This document shows, one piece after another, positions 11,327 through 21,611 of a stretch of DNA of 64,000 nucleotides. The translations under genes were made by a program, and so were the position numbers. This stretch comes from Avena insularis. Lineage: Eukaryota > Streptophyta > Magnoliopsida > Poales > Poaceae. Every line of letters begins with the position of its first letter. Within the stretch, counting starts at the first letter, position 1. Location: NCBI GenBank assembly GCA_023614405.1, contig CM042692.1, positions 122,939,503 through 123,003,502 of the forward strand, read 5' to 3'. The notes under the pieces were generated by a model. It did no database searches and was not told the DNA's origin. It saw only the letters and a list, made by a program, of their open reading frames with translations.

Positions 11327-12773
11327 CACTACAATAAAGTTGGCTTTTACAATGGACGATTTGCGTGGTTGAAGGCCCGTTTTTCGTGGCTGAAAAGTCT
11401 TCTATGACGGATGCCCTTCGTGGTAAAAGCCCTGTCACAAAAGAATCTACCACGGTTTTTTCTGACCGTGGTGAATCGCACCCTTCAGCCTTGAAAACTT
11501 GTTCCATCGTAGATTTGTTTGCCAGCCGCGTTGACTGCTGACGTCATGCAAAATGCCACGTGGCAAACACCGTTAACGCCCAGTTACCACTGTTAATAGT
11601 CATAGAAACTGTGGTAGAAGCCAGGCCCATCCAAGGCCTGCTAATAATTAAGTGGGCCGGCCCATTAGGAGAACACAATAAGACTGGCCCGTTACTGTTT
11701 TGTCTGACACTTTTTGAAATGGGCCCAAAGATGTGGCCAGCAGCGGCCCGCGAATGGCAGGCCCGTTACTGTTTCGGCCTATAGAAGCCCACATTGTTCG
11801 AATACTGTGCGGCCCGTTAACAGGCTGCGTCAAGTAGGCCCGATACTATTAAGGCCCACGGTCAGCCCACCATTGTTATCACAGCTCGTTCTGCGTCGCC
11901 TACAGATGGCCCACTTTTGAGAAGGTTCGATACTGTTCTAGCCTTTTACCGTACCGTCCGTCAACTTCTCGGGCCCACTGGCGGCCTGTAACTATTCTGA
12001 TCTGGTACTGCTCTGGCCTGCCAATATGTTTAGCCTATCACTGTTCCTGTCTGGTAATATTTTCAGCCTGCTACTATTCTACCTCGTTACTATTCTGGCC
12101 ATCTACTGTTCAGGTCCGTTACTGTTGTGGTCCTATACTGTTCTGGCCTACCACTTTTCTGGTCTGTTACTAATCTGGCCCGTTACTGAGCTGGGTTGCC
12201 TCTGTTCTGGCATGTTACTGCTTTGGCCTATTAGTGCTTTGGCCTGTTACTGTTTTGGCCTGTTACTGTTTTGGCATGTTACTACTTGGCCTATTACTGT
12301 TCTAGCCTGTTACTAGTTGCCACCTGATGGTAGGCCCATTAAGGTCACGGACACCTACAGTTTCGGCCTTTCTGAAGCCCAGGTAAATATAATAAAAGGA
12401 GTAAAATTAGCGAGCATCTTTTACTGTTCATGGTAGGCCTAATACAATAACGGCAAATAACAAAGACCTAAACTCTTACCTAATCGACCTGGATGGCGCA
12501 GTTATGATACCTCCTACCACCATGCGTAGACGGGGTCAACTAAATGCCTACATGGCCCATCTCAAAAAGATGCCTACATGGCCTGTGCGAGTTGTCTAGA
12601 TATTACATCAGCTGCAAACTTCTTAAAAATATTACATAATATCAACGCTCGGGAAAGAAAATTCAGCATTTCAGTTGAAAATCAAGTTGATTGCATTATC
12701 CTCAATTTGCTTTCTCAATCCATTAACTGCATCTTCTTTTGAGTGTGACAGCTACATTGGAAAACCACCTTGA
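11327..12773. mobile_element. CACTA-like terminus and adjoining sequence, interrupted at 12773
   Basis: CACTACAATAAAG begins exactly where the Tat A integrase breaks off. It is followed by short repeated sub-terminal motifs around CGTGG and TATGACGGATG (11363-11480), as expected near a CACTA end. The flanking triplet is TGA (11324-11326). The matching right end was not found, so the identification rests on one terminus. The Athila-like element cuts it at 12774, and its continuation begins at 35205. A short minus-strand stretch across that junction looks coding-like but contains stops. Confidence 0.45.
11640..12330. repeat. Degenerate array of GGCC(T/C)GTTACTGTT(C/T)T units
   Basis: About 20-bp units such as GGCCTGTTACTGTTTT recur some 20-30 times, loosely spaced at first (11690, 11760, 11810) and nearly head-to-tail between 12000 and 12320. 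Minus-strand reading gives AACAGTAACAGGCC. An open frame of 96 codons at 12026-12316 is produced by the repeat and is not taken as a gene. Confidence 0.8.
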
Positions 12774-12778
12774 GACAT
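12774..12778. repeat. Target-site duplication GACAT of the Athila-like element (left copy)
   Basis: GACAT stands immediately left of TGATACGTCC at 12779 and again immediately right of GGGTCATCA, at 35200-35204. This 5-bp duplication fixes the outer borders of the nested element. Confidence 0.95.
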
Positions 12779-13530
12779 TGATACGTCCAAAACGTATCTA
12801 CTTTCCCGAACACTTTTGCTATTGTTTTTCCTCTAAACTTGTGTGAATTGGATGCAACTAACACGGACTGACGTTGTTTTCAGCAGAATTACCTTGGTGT
12901 CTAGTTTTTGTGCACAAAATCAACTATCAAGAAAAATCTCGGAAAATATGCCCAAAATCCTATTTCGCCAGAAGACTCACAGAGCCAGAATACGAGACGG
13001 AGTGGGGATGGGCCCAGGCCACACCACCTGGCCGCGTGGGCTAGGCCTGGCCACTCCAGGGGGTGTTCTGGCCGCCCAGACACCCCTCGGTCTCCCTCTT
13101 CGCCTATAAGTTGCCTTCTAACCTAAAAACTCAGGGGGGTTCGACGTTTTTCCAAAAAGAGTTCCGCTCCGCCGCCACCACCAGATTCCATGATTCAGAA
13201 CCAGAAACTCCGTTCTGGCACCCTGCCAAGACAGGGAATTGGAGAAGATCATCGCCATCATCATCATCATCGCTTCTCCATCGACCATCCATGTTTCCCC
13301 CATCTATGAGTGAATAATACCACTGTAGGCTATGGGGATGGTAGGGATTGGATGAGATCGTTCATGTAATGGCATCAGATTGTTAGGGCATGGTGCCTAG
13401 TATCTACTATTAGTGCTTTTTGACTTTGTTGCAACTTGTTATGCTTAATGCTTGTCACTAGGGCCCGAGTGCCATGATTTCAGATCTGAACATGTTATTG
13501 ATTCATTATGATAGTATTGTTTTTGGTCTT
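12779..13530 (+). mobile_element. 5' LTR of the Athila-like element, first part
   Basis: Matches 33825-34560 of the 3' LTR with scattered, mostly C/T and A/G, differences. It includes a GC-rich leader (12980-13090) and a CAT-rich stretch (13255-13275). It stops at GGTCTT (13530), where Tat B is inserted; the LTR resumes after 26172. Confidence 0.92.
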
Positions 13531-14039
13531 TATTGTCGGATTGATGACAAGTACGCCATGAGGGAGTCCTCGAGGCGTGCGGAAGAGAGGGGTGTGAGAA
13601 GTACGGTGTTCCAGGACGGTGAGCACACAAGTTTACCCAGGTTCGAATCCGCCGGCTTTGGACGGATCCTACACCTGCTAGCAATCCAGTAATACGGCAG
13701 AGCTAGAATATGGGTTACAAGGGTTCTCCTATGCGAGTTGAGATTGTGATTATAAGGGGTGCCCTAAAGGCTCTCCCTAGGACGGCTTATATATATCCGG
13801 ACTAGGGTTTACATGAGAGATCTATCCGGCTACGACTAAGAGTCGGTTACAGTGTACATCTTGAACTACAAGTAACACTATGGGACTACGTCGGTAAGTC
13901 TTCTGGGCCTTCCCGTAGCCAGACTGGACTCTGTCTCTTCTCCCTGACTGGGCCGCCCGTGAAGCAAAGTTCTAACCCAAAGTGGGTCACCCTGGTCAGC
14001 GAGGAACTGTGAGGATACCCGGAAATTATATCCCCAACA
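13531..14039 (-). mobile_element. Left LTR of Tat B (3' LTR in element sense)
   Basis: Aligns end to end with 25658-26167. Plus-strand ends are TATTGTCGG...CCCCAACA; the partner starts TGTCATCGG, so the canonical terminal TG has become TA here through a transition. TATATATA occurs at about 13788-13797. Left flank GTCTT is the target duplication. Confidence 0.93.
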
Positions 14040-14053
14040 ACAGCCCCCGGAAG
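14040..14053 (-). other. Polypurine tract of Tat B
   Basis: On the minus strand CTTCCGGGGGCTGT directly precedes the LTR start TGTTGGGG. This is the plus-strand primer position for an element transcribed on the minus strand. Confidence 0.75.
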
Positions 14054-14455
14054 TCTCCAAGATCCAAAGTGGGGTTCATCATCGTCTAGCTTGATCTTCG
14101 TCTTGCAGAATCTTGAAGGGTTCCTGAAACTTCAAAACAAAAGATATGATCCGGGTCTCCAAAGTAAGTCAGACCTATCAGTACATTATCCGGATTTTCT
14201 AGCTTGATATTCAAACTAAGCCGGAACTTGGTCTCTGACGTCATATGACACTGGTCATGGTCAAGTCACGTCACTGACAGACATCCTGTCAGCACGACCA
14301 TTGATGGGTCCGCCGTTCGTGGAACCGAGGCGCCGTTTCAATGCGTACACGGAGATCGAGGCGACGTAATCATCGCGTGGGACCTTCCCAGTTCTTTCCA
14401 CGACGCGTGGCGTATTTACTGTGGCTTTTGCATGAATCTTGGCACGGTTAGGTGG

Positions 14456-14465
14456 TTATAAGGGG
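14456..14465 (+). promoter_or_regulatory. Candidate TATA box of the opposite-strand gene in Tat B
   Basis: GGTTATAAGGGG lies about 135 bp upstream of the ATG at 14595, followed by a CT-rich leader. It would drive transcription on the plus strand, opposite to gag-pol. Position and context are suggestive only. Confidence 0.4.
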
Positions 14466-14594
14466 TGAGGATTCCCTCATCTTCACCTATTCCCCTTGCC
14501 ATTTCCTCTCATCCACTTCTCCCTTGCGCACAAAGCTCCCCTGCTTCCCAGATTCCCAGCGCCGCCCACCTAAGGTCATTGGCGCACCGGAAAA

Positions 14595-17500
14595 ATGGCT
14601 TCATCTTCATCATCCGGCTTGGCTGGGGTCGTAGTGGCAGCGACGGCGGCGGCGACGACGGAGAAAGAAAGCAATCGTGGGGTCTGGGTCCCCTGCGTCC
14701 TTGATGACGAGAAGCTCCGCGGCATGGAGAATGAAGGGATCCTCCGCGCCGGCGACCGGCGGAGCGGTTTCGGTGAAACCATCCCCAATCCAAATGCCGA
14801 CGAGCGGGTGCACTTTAGCACCCACCTCGACAAAGGTTTGTCTTTCCCTCCCTCGGAATTCTTTTCCGAGGTGATAGATCACTATGGTGTTCAACTTCAC
14901 CATCTTCCCCCCAACTCCATCTTAGAGATGAGCGCCTATCCGGCTTTGTGTGAGGGATATATCGGCATTAGGCCGAGTCTCACGTTATCCCGGTTCTATT
15001 TTCATGTCCGGAGAAACTCCATCACTGCCGGTAATCCTTATATTATCGGCATGATTAGCCTTTCAGTTAGACGCGGGCGTGTTTATCCTCGCATTTTAGC
15101 TAGTGAGTCAGTCAAACAGTGGCCGGCCACCTTGTTATATCATAGGGATATTCCTGCTCCCGGCAAAGCTACGGCTTTGCCGCTTTCATCGATGGAGCCG
15201 CCACGGCCTCAGCGTCTTGGGACGAAGCTCCTCCGGCTCTCAGTGACGATCTGATCCTCGCCAAGAGGCGGATCGAATATCTGATGAAACATAGGGGCCT
15301 GAGAGGGTTCGACTTAGTCCAGTCCTGGGTGGCATGCCGGATCCAGCCTCTCCAGTACCACGGCGATCGACTGATGCATTCCATCACGGCATCGAAAAAT
15401 GACTCCCTCCGCATCAGTCCCAAGGCTTTAAAGCCACAGGATTATATAAGCCAGATCAAATGGCTGATAAAGGAGCAGATCGAGAGAAAGATCCCGGATT
15501 TATCATTGGACATGCATATAGCGGAAGACCTTGTAGTGCCGGTAAGCTTTATCAATAACCCCTTTTTATATGTTTCACCTTTAACTTGTTTCACAATACT
15601 GAGATATTATCTTCTTTTCAACTTGCCGACCTCCCCGAGTCGGAACTGGCTCCTATCGAGGGATATCCTCCGGAGTTTTCTCAGGAGGAGGAACTGGTCC
15701 CACTGCCGGACGTTGTGCCTAGGAAGCGTAAAGCTCCGACAGTGGCCATCGGCACAAAGGAAGTGCCAGTTGTGAAGAGGTAACTTTCCACACAACTTCC
15801 GCCTTTGTACTTTATCGGTAATTCCTTCTGAGACATATTGTTCTTTATTCTATTACTTTCTCAGAGCTAAGCAGCTCATCAAGGGAAAGGGGAAAGGGAA
15901 TGTCTCGAAGCCCCTACGTCAGACGAAGCTAACCATGCCTTCTCCTGTCGCAGATCCTCCGACTCTAGTCCCTCAATCTTCTGCAACGCCAGTGATTACT
16001 CCATCACCGATTGTCGCAAAAGATCCGGCCCCCTGAAGAAGGCCAGCGACCCTTGAGTCGCAGACTGACGCCACCATGCGTGGCTCAAGTTTTGATAAGG
16101 GTGATCCCTCTTCGGGTAATGATCCCTCGGCAGAAACTTTCACCGAAAACCTCCTGAACAATCCGAGACTTGCCAAATTTGGCTTGTCTCAGAAATCTGC
16201 GGAGGAAATCCATCGGCTGGCCCGGCAATGCCTGGAAAGCCGTAATCTCTCTGCCGGAGAAGAAGCACAAGAAGCGGAGGACGTCAAGTACTCCGATCTT
16301 CTTGAACAAGTCCGCCTTCACGACGAGGGACTAAGAGCTGGTGTGCTTCCACCACCTCCGGTTATTCCACTCACCCTTGCCGAGAAGGTTACCACTGAGG
16401 TGAACATGTTCCTGAGCAAGCTCACACATGAACATCATGTAAGTCGGAATTCCAAGTCACGTTTTTCTTTATTGTACTTTATATCATATCCTCTAGCCCC
16501 CAAGCATGAAGTTGGATATACAATCCGGGTTTATGCTTCCTTAGGATGCCAAAGAATGAATTAGTGTATCCCCCAAGGCTCGTGCTGGTATTAGCTACAA
16601 TATTAGCCCGAGTCTTTAGTAGACTTCTGACTTTGGGTATTCTGACTTACAGAAAGTTAATTCATATAACCAGGATTTGTTGAAGAATGTCTGCAATAAG
16701 TGGAGAGAGATCAAAGCTCTCCGACTTAAGAATGTTGAGCTTAAGGTTTCCAAAGATGAGGCCGAAGGTAAACATTCCGAGACTCAAACCTTGTCCTGTA
16801 TTTTCATAGTCGAATAATATTTTGCTGAACTGTTGTTCTTCTTGACTTACAGCACTGGTAAAACAGTCCTGTGCTATGATCGAAGAGGCCGAAAGTCTGA
16901 AGACCCTGGTGGTGGAAAACAAGGATCTCCGCCAAGAGCTTGACCAGCTTAATGCGGATCATGAGAAGAGCATAGCTCAAGTTCTCGAATCCTCCTCCAT
17001 GGCCACCATGGAGCATGATCACAAGATTGCACTCCACGAGCAGAAAATCTCGGACCTGAATGACGAACTTTGCAGAGAGAAGGACCTTTCCGAGGCTCTC
17101 CGGGCTCAACTCCGGAGTCTTCGTGAAGAGAAGACCAAAGTTGATGACGTCATCTTTGGTATGTTTCCATCTTTCTGACTTGTATACATTCTTTGACTCT
17201 TTCGATGTCAGATTTACTTAACCGTTTTGCACTATATGTATAGGTCCTCTGAACTTGACGGACTCCACCTCTACCGAGCCTTGCACCCACCGACTTACCC
17301 AAGTCGGTGATCTACTTCATGACTTCCGCCAATCCATTGAGGATATTGGCGAAGCTCTCAAGGTTCCGGACATGCATAGCATGTCCGACTTTCAGGTGCG
17401 GGACAAGGCAAAGGAGATGCCGCAGCTCATTTGGGACTGGAACATGTCGTACGCGCGATCATCAGCGCAGAACGCCCTCACAATGGTCATGAGCCACCAT

Positions 17501-17735
17501 GGAAGCATGGAAATCTGGCAAGTGACCAGAGGGTACTGCAAGGTGGATGAAGACGGACAGGAGCAAGACATCAAGGCCATCATGGACTCCTGCGCCCGGA
17601 TATGGGTGTCATGTAGCTGACTTAACTAGCTACGACACTCCCTTCTTCACCCGCGTGGACACGCCGCCTCCGCCTCCCGAAGAAGCAGTCGAAGTGTCCG
17701 ACGATGAACAAACCATATCAGATTTGGACATCTAG
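14595..17735 (+). pseudogene. Opposite-strand, intron-containing gene of Tat B (gypsy-associated 'Transposase_28'-type ORF)
   Basis: ATG at 14595 in good context (AAAAATGGCT). The N-terminal 200 or so residues resemble the grass 'putative gypsy type transposon' domain (SFYFHVRRN-type and LRGFDLVQSWV boxes, about 14990-15330). A coiled coil lies at 16870-17158 and a C-terminal domain at 17255-17620. Introns with GT..AG ends: one from 15542 (acceptor unclear), 15780-15864, 16439-16652, 16768-16852 and 17159-17243. Frameshifts near 15170 and 17610 and stops near 16036 break it. It converges on integrase from the other strand. Function unknown; its position is typical for Tat elements. Confidence 0.7.
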
Positions 17736-18387
17736 GATCGTTATCAGGGTGCGGCTGATGTGTCCAGCAAGCCGGCAGCTCCTACCTCTTCTCCCGCATC
17801 ATAGATTATCAGAAAAAAATGTGTTATTCTGAAAAACATTATGGATCTGTAAATATGTAGTATGATACTCTTTTTTGCTAGTGCTAAGTTTTAATCTATT
17901 TAGCACTTTTGGCTTAAATTTTTGTATGCCTGAAATGTTTGCATAAGCACTTATACTTTTTTGTCTATACTTAGCGTTTATCTGACTTTCCGTCTCGTCC
18001 CTTTCGTGAGCCGGCTAAACTTTCAGCTTGGAAACTTTGCCGAGCAACGGAGCTCAATTGCTAAACCAGTTTAAACTTGAAAACAAAGCCGGCTTCCAGT
18101 ATCAACAATTCACTACTCGGAAAATACCCGCATCCGGAAATTAGACAAATAACCAAAGTATAAACTAGAAACTTTAGACTTATACCCAAATGTAGCATTT
18201 TTAGAATCGGAAATCTAAACCAGAACAAACATTAGCATAAAGTACTTACAAGTATTTTGGGATTTTCGATTATGACATGATCATTCGGAAATAAGATGGT
18301 AAAAACTTCTCAGAAAAACTTTGAGGCAACCAAAACTTTTATTTCTCTCAGAACATGTACATATTTATGATTACAAAGAAGGATAAA
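17736..18387. other. Spacer between the converging opposite-strand gene and integrase of Tat B
   Basis: AT-rich, no coding region seen. It must hold the 3' ends of both converging transcripts; T-rich runs at 17860-17970 could serve as 3' UTR. No clear terminator motif is identified. Confidence 0.5.
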
Positions 18388-19704
18388 CTAAGAATAAAAG
18401 GGACGTAGCTGAGAAATATTCCATGGTCTGTCTAACTCATCCGGATTTGTACTGCCTCCAGCTCTCTTTCTCTTCTTAGTAGCAGGTCTTTCTTTGACTG
18501 GCCTCATATCAGTTAAGTAGTACGAACCATTGTGCAATACTCGACTAACTAAAAAGGGACCTTCCCATACTGAGGAAAGTTTGTGCTTTCTTTGTTGCAC
18601 AAGCTGAAGAACCAAATCACCCTTATTGAAAGATCTGTTTCTGACTCTCTGGCTATGATACTTGCGTAACTTCTGCTGATAGGATGTTGATCTCATTTTA
18701 GCAACGACGCGAACTTCTTCGACTAAGTCGAGATCATTTTGTCGAGAAATTTCGGCATCCTCTTCGATATACACGGCCACTCTAGGAGAAGTGTGAATCA
18801 AATCACTAGGAAGAACTGCTTCTGCGCCATAGACCAAGAAGAAAGGTGTGTATCCGGTTGACCTGTTCGGAGTTGTTCGTAAACTCCATATTACAGAAGG
18901 TAATTCCTCTGTCCAAGCCTCCGCAGCACATCGTAGTGGTGCTTAGAGTCTCGGTTTTAGGCCTTGTAGGATTAAACCATTTGATCTTTCGACTTGTCCA
19001 TTAGCCTGCGGATGTGCGACTGATGCAATGTCAAGCCGGATATTTTGTTTGTTGCAGAATTCGTCAAGTTCTCCCATAGATAAATTACCCCCGTTGTCCG
19101 TGATAATACTATGCGGATAACCATACCGGATTATAACATCCTCGACAAATCTTTTGGTTGTTGCTCCATCACAACTAGTGACAGGTTTAGCCTCAATCCA
19201 TTTGGTAAATTTATCCACCATCACTAAGAGGTGAGTAAATCCACTTGGAGCCTGTTTAAACGGTCCTACCATGTCAAGCCCCTAGACCGCGAAAGGCCAT
19301 GTTATAGGTATTGTTCGCAGCTCATCAGCCAGAACGTGAGCTTGTTTGGCATACTTTTGGCAGCCTTTGAACGTCTTGACTAGCCGTTCGGCATCTGCCT
19401 GAGCTGTAAGCCAGAAAAGACCGTGTCGGAAAGCTTTTACCACTAAAGATTTGGCTGCAGCATGGTGACCACACTCGCCTTCATGGATTTCTCTTAAGAT
19501 TTCCACTCCTTCTTCCAGATATACGCAGCACTGAAAGACCCCAGATACACTCCGCTTATAGAGCTCACCACTAACTATAGTATAGGCTTTTGCTTGTCGG
19601 ATGATCTGCCGGCTCAGAACTTCGTCTTCGGGTAATTTGCCATCTACCAAATAATCAAGGTAGGGTTGGGTCCAACTGGGAATTACAGCCAGAACTGCTA
19701 TCAA
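18388..19704 (-). pseudogene. pol: Integrase of Tat B
   Basis: Three open pieces on the minus strand. 19704-19282: zinc-binding domain, with HEGECGHH visible but the CxxC box reading FKGC, so one Cys is lost. 19272-18943: DDE core with VMVDKFTKW, TDNGG and QVERSNG supplying D, D and E. 18837-18388: C-terminal domain with NKGDLVLQLV and SSVWEGPF. TAG stops separate the pieces at about 19280 and 18942. Integrase joins the cDNA to chromosomal DNA. The order is as expected for gypsy pol. Confidence 0.88.
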
Positions 19705-19770
19705 AGGTGAGTCGGATTTGGTCGGATATTCCTCATCTACTCCCTTTATTGGGGGAACTTTGAGGTGCTC

Positions 19771-20210
19771 TCAAAAAGCGCCATTCGGGACCTCTTTCCA
19801 TGTAGAGCCTATCCGAGATAGTGCATCTGCTTCCTCATTTTCTGCTCGAGGGAAGTGTTGAACCTCAAACCCTTCGAACAATTTAGATAGATCATCCACG
19901 ATAGCTTTATAAGCTGCCATGTGTTTATTTGCATTACAAATATCCGACACTTGCTGAGCAACAAGATCCGAATCTCTGTAACACATCAAACGTCGGATGG
20001 CGATATCCTTCGCAATCCAGGTTCCATGCGGCAGTGCTTCATACTCGGCAATATTATTTGTCGTTGTGAAGTGGATCTGCAACACGTATAAAAGTTTATC
20101 TCCTTGGGGTGATTTGAGCACCACGCCAGCCCTGAGCCCCCGCGAGCCTTAGACCCATCAAAATATAGGGTCCAATATTCCGACCCAGGGAGGGTCATAT
20201 TCTCCTTCAT
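19771..20210 (-). pseudogene. pol: Second, archaeal-type RNase H of Tat B
   Basis: Starts LYFDGSKARGG (20210 frame), shifts frame near 20120, and continues with NNIAEYEALPHGT, YRDSDLVAQQV and ENEEADALSRI. The acidic residues of the RNase HI active site can be recognised, although the usual GDS reads RDS. It lies between RT/RNase H and integrase, the diagnostic place for Tat elements. Confidence 0.8.
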
Positions 20211-20261
20211 CTCTGTCCAATCAGCAACAAAGTCCGCAAGGATTTGGGATTTGATTGTTAT

Positions 20262-21548
20262 CTAAGGTTTGTAATCAATATCAAAAGCTGAAAGCTCTAT
20301 GCCCCATTTGGCGACGCGTCCTGTGGCATCACTGTTGTTGATTATATCTCTCATGGGAGTTGTGCTCACCACGGTAATTGGATGCGCCTGAAAATAGTGT
20401 CGTAGCTTACGGGATGCCAAGGACACACCATAAGCTAGCTTTTGATAGTGTGGATACCGCTGTTTCGATTCTGTCAAAACCTCACTGACAAAGTAAGTTG
20501 GACGCTGCACCAAGTGCTCCTGATTTTTCTCTGGTCTCTCCACTACCATAACGATACTGACGACTTTATTTGTCGCAGCAAGATAGAGCAACATCGGTTC
20601 CTGTGGTTCCGGTGCAGCAAGGATTGGAGCAGATGAGAGTACTTTCTTCAGGTCTTGTAGTGCGGCTTCAGCTTCGTCGGTCCACACAAAATCCTTGGTC
20701 TTTTTCAAGAGTTTGTATAATGGTGCGGCTCTCTCACCGAGCCGGCTTACAAACAGACTGACTACAGCGATGCACCTAGTTAGTCTTTGTACGTCCTTCA
20801 GGCGACTTGGCTTGGAGATGTTGAGGATAGCCTTGATTTTGTCTCGGTTCACCTCTATGCCTCTTTGAGACATGATGAAACCTAACAATTCTCCGGCTAG
20901 GATTCCAAAGAAGCATTTCTTCGGATTAAGCATTATGTTGTGTTTTCGTAGATTGGCAAACGTTTCCTCCAAGTCGGAAATCAATGTTTCCTTCTTTTTG
21001 GACATCACCGCAATATCATCCACATATGCATGCACATTGCGTCCGATTTGATCCTTGAGGCAACATTGCATTGTGCGCTGGTACGTAGCTCCTGCGTTCT
21101 TCAGCCCAAAGGGCATCGTAACAAAACAGAAGGTTCCGAAGGGGGTTATGAATGAAGTCTTGACTTTGTCAGATTCCTTCATCCGGATTTGGTGATAACC
21201 GGAATATGCATTGAGAAAACAGAGGAGTTCCGAGCCTGCCATAGAATCGATAACTTGATCAATCCTAGGCAGAGCAAATGGATCTTTAGGACAAGCCTTG
21301 TTCAAGGCAGTATAATTAACACACATCCTTAAATCAGTGGTGTCCTTTTTAGGGACCATTACAGGATTGGCCGACCACTTAGTGTGGATGACCTCTTCTA
21401 TGAATCCGGGTAACTCGAGCCGTGCTAGTTCCTTAGCTATTGCCTTACACTTTTCATCGCCGAAACATCGTAAGGACTGTTTGATAGGTTTAGCGTTCGG
21501 GTTTACATTTAAAGAGTGCTTGGCAAGTTCCCTAGGTACTCCAGTCAT
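20262..21548 (-). CDS. pol: Reverse transcriptase and gypsy RNase H of Tat B
   Basis: Open for 428 codons on the minus strand, the longest intact pol block in the window. RT boxes: MCVNYTALNKACPKDPFALP (about residues 75-94), SGYHQIRMK, MPFGLKNAGATYQR and the active site YVDD at residues 175-178. The first catalytic Asp, expected just before AYSGY, is Asn (FLNAYSGY, residue 113), which should abolish polymerase activity. The C-terminal third holds the RNase H-like part ending at SAFDIDYKP. It is only a segment of Gag-Pol, so the start codon is not meaningful. Confidence 0.88.
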   Translation of the reverse strand: MTGVPRELAKHSLNVNPNAKPIKQSLRCFGDEKCKAIAKELARLELPGFIEEVIHTKWSANPVMVPKKDTTDLRMCVNYTALNKACPKDPFALPRIDQVIDSMAGSELLCFLNAYSGYHQIRMKESDKVKTSFITPFGTFCFVTMPFGLKNAGATYQRTMQCCLKDQIGRNVHAYVDDIAVMSKKKETLISDLEETFANLRKHNIMLNPKKCFFGILAGELLGFIMSQRGIEVNRDKIKAILNISKPSRLKDVQRLTRCIAVVSLFVSRLGERAAPLYKLLKKTKDFVWTDEAEAALQDLKKVLSSAPILAAPEPQEPMLLYLAATNKVVSIVMVVERPEKNQEHLVQRPTYFVSEVLTESKQRYPHYQKLAYGVSLASRKLRHYFQAHPITVVSTTPMRDIINNSDATGRVAKWGIELSAFDIDYKP

Positions 21549-21611
21549 GTCAGATGGCTTCCATGCGAAGATATCTTGATTTGCTTTGAGGAACTTGACG
21601 AGCGCGCTTTA

